A DNA stretch of 64,000 bases from Anisus vortex (taxonomy: Eukaryota > Mollusca > Gastropoda > Planorbidae), in the NCBI GenBank assembly GCA_949126835.1, contig OX421505.1, positions 3,591,587 through 3,655,586 of the forward strand, written 5' to 3'. The notes beneath the pieces were generated by a model, which worked only from the letters and a program-made list of their open reading frames with translations, had not been told where the DNA came from and ran no database searches. This document shows positions 11,641 through 22,426 of this stretch, piece after piece. The position numbers and the translations under genes are program-made. Position 1 is the first letter of the stretch. Each line of letters begins with the position of its first letter.

Positions 11641-12560
11641 TAAATAACTAAAATATTATACTTTTCATTAAATCAAAAAATGTTGTTAATTTTTTATTGA
11701 AGTTATTTGTTTGATTATTTTGTTATTGTATTTGGCCTGATGTTCTTTTAATTTTGCTTTGGCTTATTGCTTTTATGAAACTTCTGACTACTAAGAAAAA
11801 TAAGACTAAATCTTATGACTTATACTGAGACTTTTATTAGACTAAAATATTATAATTCAATTATTGTAATAGTTTAACTATATTTTTATTTGTTATTATA
11901 TTATGAAATATTTGGTTTTGTTTGATGGTTTTCTTATGAATTTTTTTTTAAATTAGCTTTTAGTAATTTTTAGACAATCTTTTTGTTGTATTATTAAATT
12001 TTAAATAAATTACACTAACTGAAGTTTTATATAGGCCTACTTGCTTACATTCATAAATTTATTGTGCTACTAGAGTGAGCTTAAGTTTTTAACATAAGTA
12101 ACCTACATTGAGTAGGCCCAAAAGACTCAACTGTATCTATTAGATTTGATAATATTTTGGTTTAGGAAAAGAGTAACCTGTACTTCACTGTTTAAAAGTG
12201 TGTAAGAATATAACAATTTAAAAAGTTATAATTTAGAAATATATGTCACAGGGACATTGATACATAAGTTTTATTATTTAATAATTTAAATAGTGGGCTC
12301 TATTACTTTATATATTTAATAGACCTGAATAAAATTTATTTAATTTAAATCAGGCTTTATATAGTACTGTATATTGGCCCAATAAAAATAATGAAATTAT
12401 CTCTAAATTATATTCAATGCTGCATCATTATACTAATACATTTTTCATATATTTATTTAAAAAAATTGCTACCAAAAATTGTGCCCAAATTTTCTTTAAT
12501 TGTAGTATTTTTTTTAAATATGAAAAACACACCTTTCTATTTGCTTTTTAAAATATTAAA
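11641..12560. other. very AT-rich intronic stretch
   Basis: It runs from the end of the LINE toward the next exon. I see no coding frame with splice sites and no recognisable repeat. Base composition is extreme, with long T/A runs. Confidence 0.5.
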
Positions 12561-12563
12561 ATT

Positions 12564-12770
12564 TGAATGTGTAACATAGTTGTCAATTAATCTTCCTTAA
12601 CTATAAATGTAAATTAAAGAAGTCAAATAACAATGTTATAAGATATGATAAAAGAACAAGGAACATTGAATGTGTAACATAGTTGTCAATTTATCTTCGT
12701 TAAAATATAAATATAAATTAAAGATGTCAAATAAAAATGTTATAAGATATGATAAAAGAACATGGAACAA
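12564..12770. repeat. 103-bp tandem duplication, 2 copies
   Basis: The unit starts TGAATGTGTAACATAGTTGT at 12564 and again at 12667. Both contain TTATAAGATATGATAAAAGA followed by ACA. The copies differ at only a few positions. Confidence 0.85.
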
Positions 12771-12903
12771 AGTTAAAGAGACACTATATTTACTGTAGTG
12801 AAATTATAACTTATATTCATAATTATGAAACATTTTTCAAAAACTGTTGAAACTTATAATTCAAACCTATTTACATTATTTACCATTTCTTTTTATTCTT
12901 AAG

Positions 12904-12955
12904 GAAAATTTAAGCCTGAAATCACCAAGTACACAATGTGTGGAAAATTATGAAG
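12904..12955 (+). CDS. predicted internal exon of the serine-protease-like gene (exon b)
   Basis: This 52-bp exon lies between the acceptor TTTTATTCTTAAG and the donor GAAG|GTATTT. Only one of three frames is open, reading ENLSLKSPSTQCVENYE and ending with one base of the next codon. That matches both the phase left by exon a and the phase needed by exon c (14632). The following intron contains a decayed I/Jockey-type LINE. The encoded segment is polar and probably a flexible linker. Confidence 0.55.
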
Positions 12956-13084
12956 GTATTTTAATTATAATTTTAGAGTTGACTGAGTAGGATAAATGTT
13001 AATATATGGATTAGGATAAATATGAAATTATGGATTTATATTCTTATTCTTGCCTCAATTAAATAACGCCTTTCAATCGAAGCG

Positions 13085-14553
13085 GGTACTAGAAGAAGGG
13101 CTCCCACAAGAATCATCACTGAGCTGCACACTTTTCCTAATGTTTATCAATGATCTACTAGATGAGCTACAAGTGGAAAAGGCACTCTATGCAGATGACC
13201 TGGTTATGTGACATACTTGCCACCAAATCTGTATAAGTGTTAGGCGCCTAAATGAAGACTTAGTGCATACCACAGAATAGGTATAGAACAGAATACTTGA
13301 TTAAGAAGGGCAAAAGTCAGGAAATACACTTTATTTCCGGAGGCTTAAAATTCACTCCTAAAGCAGCTTGTGAAATTCACTCTAACATAGAGCCCCTAAA
13401 GAAGAGAGGTGACAGTCTTACAGATGGTAGAAAGATATAGGAGACAAGACAAACAACATACACACAGACAATTGGCAGAAAAATGGACCCTGCACAACAG
13501 AATCAAACACAAAACAATTCTAGATATAGCCCACACGATAGAACAAAAACTCCACCTGTCAACTAACCGAGAAGAGTTGCAAGTAATAGATAGGGACATG
13601 CCACTGAACCAACATCTGCATGTCGCTAACATTAGAATAAATCTACTAGAAAATATAGGAAAGAAAAACATAGACTTATTGCAGACATTGAGAGAAGTGA
13701 AAAAATAATAGCATCATACCCAGGAGATATAATAAAAGTATATACATATGAAACGGCCTTAAAGGGAGCTTTACAAGCAGGTTACGGAGTGCGATTAGAG
13801 TATTCTGGCCAATCATGTGATGAATGATGTAATCCCGGTGGGAAAACGTGCTGTATATATATATACGAAGCAGAGTCAATAGCGATTGAATCAGCACTAC
13901 ACCACATGACAGCTATTTTCACTGCCTACCCGTCCAAACAAAAAGATTTAATAATCTTCTTTGACTGCCGATAAGTACTAAAAGCAGCAGAGTGCCAAGA
14001 CCTCATTTAATAAATACCATTCAAATCCCTACTCTGGAAAATTAGCTCTTTCCTTGATGCCTTTACTGTCAAACTCACACTACAGTAAATCCCAAGTCAC
14101 AACAAAATAGAAGGTAATATAAGAGTAGACACTCTAGTGAAGCAAGGATCAACCAACTTTCAACCTGACACACCAGCATCATTGGACACAGTCAAACAGA
14201 TCATCAAAACAAACATTAAAGAAGAGTGGTTAAATGGTTGGGCACTGGGCACAACAGGAGGATGTGTATTCTCACATATGTCCAAACCAGATGAAAATGA
14301 TCCAATACACTCCCTACAGAGACAAGATCAAGTAACCATCTTTCGCCTGTGCAAACACCAAAATGAAACATATTTCTATCACCTATTTGACTGTCCGGCA
14401 CTACAGGACATAGGAAATGTCTACCTTTCAAAAATACCAAATCTGTATGACACTCTATATTCAAACTACAAACAGCTACAAAATGTCTGCAATTTCTTTA
14501 CCATAGCCTCGGGTCAAAGGGCAAGTGCACAGATGGCTGCTGGATCAGGATGA
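13085..14553 (+). pseudogene. I/Jockey-type LINE remnant with RNase H domain
   Basis: Decayed + strand coding sequence starts with reverse transcriptase palm pieces: GLPQESSLSCTLFLMFINDL, then KALYADDLVM around 13175-13210 (catalytic Asp-Asp), followed by a stop. A C-terminal RT region follows at 13409-13708. RNase H-like sequence comes next (VYTYETALKGALQAGYGV, YEAESIAIESALHHM, IIFFDCR). A tail (RQDQVTIFRLCKHQNET, YFYHLFDCPALQDI) resembles the end of I/R1/Jockey ORF2 proteins. Stops and frame changes are numerous. It sits entirely inside the intron between exons b and c. Confidence 0.8.
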
Positions 14554-14631
14554 TAATTAATTTATAGCCTCAACATTATATAAAACAAAATATCAGAACA
14601 CATTTATTAATTTGTAAACTGAACATTTCAG

Positions 14632-14697
14632 ATGGGCTTTGTCCAGTTCCTAAACAAAATGATGACCAGTCAAATGAACAGGACAGTCCACTAATAG
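14632..14697 (+). CDS. predicted internal exon of the serine-protease-like gene (exon c)
   Basis: This 66-bp exon is bounded by AACATTTCAG and ATAG|GTAAAT. It enters with two bases of a split codon, reads GLCPVPKQNDDQSNEQDSPL plus I, and leaves one base, which pairs exactly with the phase of the last exon. The other two frames contain stops. The 145-bp intron that follows is short and ends TTACCTGTACAG. The segment is acidic and glutamine-rich, like a linker. Confidence 0.65.
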
Positions 14698-14842
14698 GTA
14701 AATTATTGGTAACATAATGTAAAATAAAATATGTTTATAATGGGGAATATTTGTATGATTGATTATATTGCTTGTAAATTGAAAATCATATTTAATACAT
14801 AAAGTAAATACAGTTTGTTGATATTTGTATTTACCTGTACAG

Positions 14843-15780
14843 GTGAACATGAGAATCAGATTTCACTAAGTGGAGAAGGTGAGCTGCACAAGCATGTAAC
14901 AAACTGTAAGAAGAATCCAGGTCATCCAGAGTTTATACCTATTGAATCATTCAGCTTAAAACATTTACCAGGTCACCAGGACATTGATTTGTATGAATAC
15001 ATCAAAGCAGCAGCTGACCTAACAGTTAGACTAAGTGTCACCATGACCAGTCCAGACAGACCAGAGTTTTGGCCAAACACAAAGATTCCATATTTTTTGT
15101 CTGAACTGAGAGGAAAGAAAATATTGAGAACAGGAACTGGGAGGGTGTGTAGAGTGAAGAAGTACACAGATGAATATAAACAAAGGAAATATACAACATG
15201 TCCATGTGATAAATGTAAAGCTTCAGACAAACCCAGCAAAGTTTGGTGGAGAATTTATGTGCATACAGCTGCACATGTGGTTGTTGATAACATTGAGGCA
15301 AGCCACACGACCTTGAGATTGTTTTATGATAGTGAAGATAGCGAATTGGTTATTCTTAAAGATAAGGTACGTGTTGTTTATGTAAACATTGAGAGAGACA
15401 AGTGTACGTTCACCTGTGTGACTTGTGATGAAATTGTGGGAAATAAATTGGTGAAAATGTGGGTACATTTTCATTATTTCTGGAGGAAAGTCAGGGACAA
15501 ATACTTTAAATCTCGAGATATTGACAAGTTAAACTTTATAGTGTCACATCCTCATGGATGTTCTAAACAGGTCAGTGTTGGTCAATGGAGGAACAAAGTA
15601 CAGGTGGGGAGGTATGAGGATGACCATAAGTTTACCTACACAACATGTACATGTCCAGGAAGTAGTGGAGCCACTGTCCACTGTGTGGGGTATGATCGTG
15701 GTGATTGGTCTATTGCCCTTGTCCATAGTGGAAGTTTAAAGTCTGGACTTAATGTCAGTGGAGTTGGTGAAATCATGTAA
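14843..15780 (+). CDS. last exon: trypsin-fold serine-protease-like domain
   Basis: An open frame of about 312 residues ends at TAA 15778-15780. The frame extends back to an ATG at 14815, but the acceptor CCTGTACAG ending at 14842 and phase agreement with exon c make splicing at 14843 more likely. Numbered from that ATG, candidate triad residues are His154 (VHTAAHVVV), Asp235 or Asp237 (SRDIDKL) and Ser284 (CPGSSGATV), with ALVHSG following where a substrate-strand motif would be expected. These resemble the TAAHC, Asp and GDSGGP landmarks of chymotrypsin-fold proteases. Extra cysteines (CPCDKC at 129-134; Cys197, 201, 204) could bind metal. The N-terminal HENQISLSGEGELHKHVTNC may be a small zinc-finger-like piece. 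No signal peptide is visible because the 5' exons are missing. I do not recognise a named family. Proteolytic activity is inferred. Confidence 0.75.
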
Positions 15781-15989
15781 TTATATTGAATTATTTGTGT
15801 GTTAAAATGTAAACATACAACATTGAGGATGTTTTATATCTGTTTATATCACTTTCAATTTATTCCATGTATCTATAAATCTGTATTCACTTTATTGTTT
15901 TTGTTTAGATATAAAGATATTTATATTCTCTTCTGTTAAATTAATAGTTTTTTATAAATTGTAAACATTTGAAACAGTTTCTGTATTTC

Positions 15990-15995
15990 AATAAA
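15990..15995 (+). promoter_or_regulatory. candidate polyadenylation signal AATAAA
   Basis: AATAAA lies about 210 bp downstream of the protease-like stop codon, in a T-rich 3' flank (TTTCAATAAACTTTATAC). Other AATAAA words occur further on, so this is only the nearest good candidate. Confidence 0.4.
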
Positions 15996-16960
15996 CTTTA
16001 TACATTTATATCTTAATGTCTTCTTGTTGTTTATATATATCACGTCATGTTTATGTTGTTATAAATCTGTTTATTTAGTTTTAGATTTATTAAAGTTGAA
16101 TAAATCAAATTGTAAACAAATGTATCGACAATAGGTGATCTTGTCATCTAGTTCCTGCATTCACTTGAAACTTGAATAAACTTTTATAAATTCTATAAAC
16201 AATCAACAACAACAAATAATTTAGTTTTACATTTAAAGATTTATAAAGTAAGAAATATAATCAACAAATAATAAACAAACATATTTAAATTAAATTTTAA
16301 GAAAAAAAAAAATTTTAAAAGGCTAAAGAAATCAATACGGAATATTTAAAGGGAAATAACAATGAAAATTGTAAACTTTAGAAGTTTTTACTGAGTTATG
16401 GGAATTGGAAAACAAATGTTTCTATAATTATTATAGACATTATTTCATTAATAAAAAAAATTCAATAATGTTTCAACTAATTAATTTATGAACGAATTTT
16501 AAATAATGCATTTATTTTTTATTTTTTTCTTGCAGTTCTATTTTTAATAAAAATAAAATTTAAATATTTCATAATTAAAAGAGATGTATGCTTGTTATTA
16601 TTTTTTACCAGAATCCATTCGTAACTATAGAATATTTCATATACTAAATCTAATTATAACTGCACCAAACTATCCAAAATTAATATTATAAAAATAAGTA
16701 TGTTGCAATAAACAAAATCTTTTGTTCTTTGTCAATAATAGACAAATATAAAAAGATAAGTTATTTTATTTTTTACTAATCTGACGTTAATATGCTAAAA
16801 CAATTAGGCCTACATGGATATAGAAACATCTTTGTAAATGTTCTAAGCAGTTCAATATTAAGTTATATTCTGTAAATACAAAATTCTGTTGTTCGATTAT
16901 GTTAAAATATTTATTTTATAAAAAGTGGAACTAATAATTTTTTTTTTTACAATAAGTGGA
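15996..16960. other. AT-rich 3' flank without gene
   Basis: I see only low-complexity A/T sequence downstream of the protease-like gene, with no recognisable element before the 59-bp tandem array. Confidence 0.5.
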
Positions 16961-16974
16961 ACTAATATCCACTG

Positions 16975-17925
16975 TGTTTATATATCGACAGTGCGAAGTA
17001 TTGTTTGAATGACTATATAATATAACTGTGTGAACTATTTTTTCTATATCCACAGTGTAAAGTATTGTTTGAAGGCCTATATAACTGTGTGGACTATTGT
17101 TAGTATATCCACAGTGTGAAGTATTGTTTGAAGGCCTATATAACTGTGTTGACTATTGTTTGTATATCCACAGTCCACAGTATGAAGTATTGTTTGAAGG
17201 CCTATATAACTGTGTGGACAATTGTTAGTATATCCACAGTGTGAAGTATTGTTTGAAGGCCTATATAACTGTGTTGACAATTGTTTGTGTATCCACAGTG
17301 TGAAGTATTGTTTCAAGGCCTATATAACTGTGTTGACAATTGTTTGTGTATCCACAGTGTGAAGTATTGTTTCAATGCCTATATAACTGTGTGGACTATT
17401 GTTTGTATATCCACAGTGTGAAGTATTGTTTCAAGGTCTATATAACTGTGTGGACTATTGTTTGTATATCCACAGTGTGAAGTATTGTTTCAATGCCTAT
17501 ATAACTGTGTGGACTATTGTTTGTATATCCACAGTGTGAAGTATTGTTTCAAGGTCTATATAACTGTGTGGACTATTGTTTGTATATCCACAGTGTGAAG
17601 TATTGTTTCAAGGTCTATATAACTGTGTGGACTATTGTTTGTATATCCACAGTGTGAAGTATTGTTTCAAGGTCTGTATAACTGTGTGGACAATTGTTTG
17701 TATATCCACAGTGTGAAATATTGTTTCAAGGCCTATATAACTGTGTGGACAATTGTTTGTATATCCACAGTGTGAAATATTTTTTCAAGGCCTATATAAC
17801 TGTGTGGACTATTGTTTGTATATTCACAGTGTGAAGTATTCTTTGAAGGTCTATCTAACTGTGTTGACAATTGTTTGTGTATCCACAGTGTGAAGTATTG
17901 TTTCAAGGTCTATATAACTGGAGGG
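16975..17925. repeat. 59-bp minisatellite, about 16 units
   Basis: Units contain TATATAACTGTGTGGACTAT followed by TGTTTGTATATCCACAGTGT and GAAGTATTGTTTCAAGG. The word CCACAG recurs at 17411, 17470, 17529, 17588, 17647 and 17706, giving a 59-bp period. Central units are nearly identical and edge units are diverged. The frame open on the - strand at 17077-17316 is only a by-product of the repeat. Confidence 0.95.
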
Positions 17926-17961
17926 TGTCTCTGAGGCTATGTAACTCAACCTGAGATTATT

Positions 17962-18075
17962 TTTAGGGTAAAGTAAAGGCGGTTGGGCATTGTGTGGGAC
18001 GCTTAATCCAATAGTATGCCGTGGCCCACAGAAACTGGTGAACGCTGCTTCACCGGCCCTAAGGATTTATTTGGA
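17962..18075 (+). repeat. tRNA-derived SINE family A, tail part
   Basis: It contains GTAAAGGCGGTTGGGCATTG, a diverged middle, and GAAACTGGTGAACGCTGCTT followed by CACCGGCCCT, matching the second half of the full SINE at 31070-31325 (reversed there). The tRNA-like head is missing. Confidence 0.75.
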
Positions 18076-18297
18076 TTGGGCCAGAAAATTATATTCTTGA
18101 AGCCAAAGTTAATAGACTTCCTGGTAACTTTCACTTAGATATCTATAAAATTAGATTTCCTCAACATTGACCTTTAAGTGAATTAGACTTCCTTTTTAAA
18201 AAGACTAATAATATTATAGTCATTGCTTTTTATCGTATAGATATGTTCTAATTACAATTTTAGGTGATTTATTCTAATAACTCGCTTATATAGAGTA

Positions 18298-18355
18298 ATC
18301 GAAGCCAGGTCGCCCGCTTTACAGTCAGATAAGCTAACCACTCAGTTAGGGAGGA
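18298..18355 (-). repeat. tRNA-like SINE head, family C
   Basis: On the - strand it reads CTAACTGAGTGGTTAGCTTA (A-box-like), then CTGACTGTAAAGCGGGCGAC and CTGGCTTCGATT (B-box-like). The run GCGGGCGACCTGG is shared with 19848-19912. It cannot be a functional tRNA because no 3' acceptor stem pairs. Confidence 0.55.
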
Positions 18356-18542
18356 CAAATGCTAGAAGCGAGATCGCAAAAGTAAAAAATGAGACAACAA
18401 GGTCACGTGTCTTTAAATTTACCAATAAGGATCGGAATCGACGCACATAGTCTACTTTATAATTATACAGAATAAGCAGTAAAATTGATTCACTGTCTAG
18501 ACTAGAAGGTATGTTCTAAACACTGTTGTACGCAAGTTGTAT

Positions 18543-18670
18543 ACAGCGGAAACCTTTAGGCTGACGTAGTAGTCATTTAAATAGGGTTATTGGTTGCGAA
18601 AGGAAAAAAATAGCATTATTATAAGCTCTAAAAATAGAACAAGGCGGCCCATCTTAATATAGTTTTTTAT
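18543..18670 (+). repeat. dispersed repeat, partner of 23085-23215
   Basis: GCGGAAACCTTTAGGCTGAC, then ATAAGCTCTAAAAATAGAAC and AAGGCGGCC match the copy at 23085-23215 in order and orientation. The type is unknown. Confidence 0.65.
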
Positions 18671-18794
18671 AAAAAGAGTTCAGTTTTAGAGACTGGTACA
18701 TTACATAATAAGTGCATAATCAAAATATATCATCTATGTAACTCCGTAGCAGATTGTCTGTGTGTGTGTGTGTGTGGGCGGGTTGTTTGAATAT

Positions 18795-19088
18795 TGATCA
18801 TATAAGATAAGATAAGATAAGATTGCTTTATTGATCCAAATGAATGGAAAATTGACTTGATTACATAAATTCCGTCTTTCAGCATACCTAAAACAATATT
18901 AAAGAACCATTTGTACTCAAACACAATAGACATTCGCGCACACTATCATACCATTTATCATACAAGAAAAAAGTAGGCCTATTATTTAGGAGTCAGCTAT
19001 TGAGCCATCGTATTTCCTGGCTGAAAGATGATTCTTTTGAAAGAGTCTCACTGACAGTGGAACAAAAGAGTTCTTAAATCTCTCTGTT
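18795..19088 (-). mobile_element. LINE 3' end with (ATAAG)n tail
   Basis: The + strand starts ATAAGATAAGATAAGATAAG followed by ATTGCTTTATTGATCC. On the - strand the sequence ending at this tail reads RFKNSFVPLSVRLFQKN, which resembles the C-terminus of LINE ORF2 proteins. It is a 5'-truncated copy in - orientation. A (TG)n run lies just before it at 18757-18775. Confidence 0.6.
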
Positions 19089-19089
19089 C

Positions 19090-19290
19090 TCGATGGTTAA
19101 GCAGCAGCGCGCTCCGTAGTATAACTGATGTTCGAATCTCGGTGAAAGGTGTAATTTTTCCTGGGACCCACGTGTCCTTGGGTGTGGGTGGGGAGGGGTC
19201 CCTGGGTATTGCGCCTGATAGTCGGAGGGGTCAAATTTAAGGAGGCTGTGCATTATGCTGGCCTCACAATCGCCTAGTTTGCCAAGGTCA
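19090..19290 (+). repeat. tRNA-derived SINE family A, diverged copy
   Basis: An A-box-like GGTTAAGCAGCAGCGCGCTC and a B-box-like GATGTTCGAATCTCGGTG are followed by a G-rich middle and GGAGGCTGTGCATTATGCTG, then GCCTCACAATCGCCTAG. Order and words match the SINE at 32205-32430. Confidence 0.7.
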
Positions 19291-19299
19291 CGAAAAATA

Positions 19300-19840
19300 G
19301 AAGTAATAACACATCAAAGTTAAACAATAAAGTAAAACGTTTAATATCACAGTATAAATATAATGTACAATATAACAAATGTAGATACAGAAATACACAA
19401 ACAACTCGCATTAGTTTCAAGTTAGATAACTTATATTCCGTTATCATATCTGTACATCCATAATTATTAGAGTAGCCTGCCCTTACAACATACGGGTTAT
19501 TACTATTGGTAGTAGTCCAGAAAGATGGCCGTGAGCCTTGTATTATAAACCATGCTCTGATTGTTATCTGTGTTTGTCCTGTTACTTATAACTTATAACC
19601 CACGCACCAACATATCATAAAAGAACATTACATTGGCAACACTATAGTATTGAAAAAATAAGAGTTACACTAAATACTACACTAGAAATATATTCTCTCA
19701 CTATTTATAATCGTTATCTATAATAATATATAATAATATAAAGTAGATTGTGTGTGTGTTTAACCAAACATATTAGTTAATTTAAAGACATGTGACCTAA
19801 TTATCTCATAATATTATAGATTCGCGATTTCACTTCGGAC
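19300..19840. other. AT-rich stretch, nothing recognised
   Basis: I see no open frame with coding character, no tandem structure and no repeat that I can match elsewhere in the window. Confidence 0.45.
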
Positions 19841-19844
19841 ATGT

Positions 19845-19915
19845 GTCTTTGCTAGCTAAGTGGATAACGTATCGGACTGCCATGCGGGCGACCTGGGCTT
19901 GATTCACCAGTTAGT
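19845..19915 (+). repeat. tRNA-like SINE head, family C
   Basis: TAGCTAAGTGGATAACGTAT, then CGGACTGCCATGCGGGCGAC and CTGGGCTTGATTCA resemble tRNA A and B boxes with a linker. It shares GCGGGCGACCTGG with 18298-18355. It is probably a SINE head or tRNA pseudogene and not a working tRNA. Confidence 0.5.
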
Positions 19916-20159
19916 TTATACCTTTTTTTCTACATTATATTTATGTCAATTAATATTACTTTTAAAGAAAAGATTGTTAATCTACGAGCAACACCGGACA
20001 ATTTACATTTTTGTTCAATAAAAAGCCTTAGTCTACCTATTTTATACCCGATAACAATATTTATTTTAGATTACTTTCCTAAAAGTCTTTCAGTGACAAA
20101 TAATGATTTATTTCGATTATTACATGTATATCTTTCTGTTCATTGTAGTTCATATTTTT

Positions 20160-20320
20160 AAAAAATCTGTAGCTTATACAGGCCTGTTTTATTTTCCCCA
20201 GGGCAACGACGGACAATTTAGCTAGATTGAATATTTGAGGAATCGAGTCTCCTAGAAGATACATTTGTTTCCTAACCTTTTCAGGCAACCCATTCCTTAA
20301 CCGAATTACATACTAGAAGA
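20160..20320 (-). mobile_element. LINE C-terminal fragment
   Basis: On the - strand it reads IRLRNGLPEKVRK, similar to the WNGLPEKIRK-type ending of CR1-like ORF2 proteins seen at 45060-45180. It is followed by sequence shared with 860-930. It is diverged and 5'-truncated. Confidence 0.5.
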
Positions 20321-20329
20321 AAAAAAAAA

Positions 20330-21090
20330 GTTTTTTAATATCGTCTCCTCAATCCTACACGAAAGATGCGTTTTTAGTTTGTCAAATAAATAAGAATATC
20401 ATTATGAAATGTGTTAATTTTCTTTATTTTTAAATCAATTTTGCAAACTTTTGGCGCATTGGTCGACCTAGGCTTGTAAACTGTCACTTTTTTGTGTGTT
20501 CTCTATGTCCTCTTTAAAATAAAGTTATGTATTTAACCATAACGTTTTTGTCTGAGAAATGGAGCACACATTTTCTAAGGGAGAGACAGTCAGAGAGCTC
20601 ATAATACTTTTTGTTATTGTTGAGTAACGTCCCTTCGTTTAGATTTTCACCTAGCATTGTAACACTGTTTTGAATTTTTTTTTTCTGGTGATTCAAAACC
20701 CAGGTCACATGACATTGTAGTCTGCCAACAATTTGTCAGCAGGTGGGGAATTTGACATCTGGAATTAGCTCCCCTTTGAATTAGCTGTACATAAAATGTA
20801 AGAAATTATTTCAAGCTAAAGTTTTTGCTACAAGAAATCATAAAATGGTTTGTAACTATTAATTTAGACACAACATCCACATGAGATCAATAATTATGTG
20901 AGGTCTGGAAGCAAAAGTAATTGTACTGCAAACACAATGCCCAAACGACTTCATTTTGTTTTTCATTAATGAAGTGTAACTTCTTACCCAAACTTTCTCT
21001 AGAACGTCAGAGAACTGTGTTTACTTTTGAGAATAGGATATAAAGACCATATGAATTTTACTCCAATAGAGAATTTGCAATAGGCGTGTC
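20330..21090. other. no recognised gene
   Basis: AT-rich sequence. The - strand frame at 20514-20708 has no recognisable motif or splice support, so I do not call it. Confidence 0.45.
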
Positions 21091-21093
21091 TTA

Positions 21094-21776
21094 CGCATGT
21101 TCTTAATTGCCCGAATTGTACTTCGCCGAACAGCCCAAGCAAGGGTTCGCTTCGTAAATTGCTCGCCTTTCGTCGTTTTCGCGCTTAACCGGGCGATCTA
21201 TTGCTCGACAAGCGACATCTTGGGGGGTATCGGCGAGCCAAATTCGGGCGAACGATTGCTTCGTCGACATGTTGACGAAGCCGCGTATTGATTGGCTGAA
21301 TTGATCACGTTCATTATGCGAAAAGGCACCAGAATTTCCAAGTCTTAATTTTAAAAAATGGCGTCTTACAAGACAGTCAGCTGCCAGAGATGTCAGAGGA
21401 CAGTCTAGTAATATTCATAGATGCATGGGAAAATGTTCCATGCCTGTGGAACTCACTCCATGGGGACTATAAAAATAAGGGTGAAAAAACCAAGGCCTTG
21501 AACAATATTGCCCAAAATCTGTGTGCAATGTAATCGCAACACACAAAGCTTCTTCGTCTATGAGCGCAGCCATTTTGCAGCATTATTAACATCCGGCAGT
21601 TCGCCTCAGCGCTAAAAATAGACCAGTTAAAAACAAGAGCACCAGTTCGCTGAGCTTCCTAGCTCGCCCTAATGTCGGCGAAATTGCACGAGCCCATTTA
21701 AGAGCAAACTGTCGCTATTGCGAATTGAACAATACCTGATTCGACCGAAACTAGTTCGGGCAATTAAGAACATGCT
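21094..21776. mobile_element. PIF/Harbinger-like DNA transposon, internally deleted
   Basis: The ends are inverted copies with the core CATGTTCTTAATTGCCC on the left and GGGCAATTAAGAACATG on the right, a TIR of about 22 bp with one mismatch. TTA flanks both sides (21091-21093 and 21777-21779), which matches the 3-bp duplications made by Harbinger elements. Unlike its surroundings the element is rich in CG-containing words (TTCGC, GCTCGCC). At 683 bp it is too short for a transposase but retains a MADF-like mini-ORF. The superfamily call is inferred from the TTA duplication plus that ORF. Confidence 0.7.
21390..21533 (+). pseudogene. truncated MADF/Myb-like DNA-binding ORF in the Harbinger-like element
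   Basis: The 47-residue frame reads SLVIFIDAWENVPCLWNSLH, then GDYKNKGEKTKALNNIAQNL and stops. The spacing of Trp residues and the LW-x-YKNK-x-IA pattern match the MADF/SANT-like domain that PIF/Harbinger elements carry as a second ORF. Only the N-terminal helices remain. It is likely a decayed leftover. Confidence 0.55.
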
Positions 21777-21779
21777 TTA

Positions 21780-22420
21780 GGTTTCTAGGTCACGTGACTA
21801 TGTAAATAGAAGCCATGATGGAGACATGGTGGAATAAAATTGTTCTTTACCATGCCTATTTTATACCCAAAATATAAGGAATTTGTTTGCATAAATATTG
21901 ATTTAACTGTGATACTAGTCAGTAGTCCGTCCACGAAGTAAACAAGATTTTAGGCTTTTATAGTTTTTCATTAGCTCTTGTGAAACATTGCATAGACTGC
22001 CTTATACTTTACTTTTAGATAACTTTCGTGAATCGACACCGTTAATTTAATATTCTGCACTTAAGAAACTTATACCTTTGATTTTTAATGGTTTAAAGTT
22101 TAGCTTTGAATTCTAACTTTCATTGCATGACAATGCTTTATATATATATATTACGTCATATTGTTAAAATGATGATATTTAAGAATAAAACCTCCTTAAG
22201 CCTAGCCTATAGTAAGACGGCTGCCATTTGTCAACACTAGACAAAGTAAACAAACTGCACGTGCTATTTGTCACTTGATTGCAAATGCTCTTTTGTCAGT
22301 CCATAAACACAGCGCACTATCCGTATTTCGCAAATCAATATTTACAGACATAGACTATATATTATTACTAATATATCATTGAGATTGTCTACGATAACCT
22401 TCACTAAAGTATTATTTTAA
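21780..22420. other. gene flank, nothing recognised
   Basis: This sequence lies just beyond the stop codon of the acetyltransferase-like gene (its 3' side on the - strand). I see no open frame or repeat apart from a short TA run near 22141. Confidence 0.45.
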
Positions 22421-22426
22421 ACCACT

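Noticed and set aside
14815..14842. ATG at 14815 as the true start of the protease-like protein
   Set aside because: The stretch ends in a good splice acceptor, and the frame joins in phase to exon c, so these bases are more likely intron.
17077..17316. 79-residue - strand frame
   Set aside because: It is a translation of the 59-bp minisatellite.
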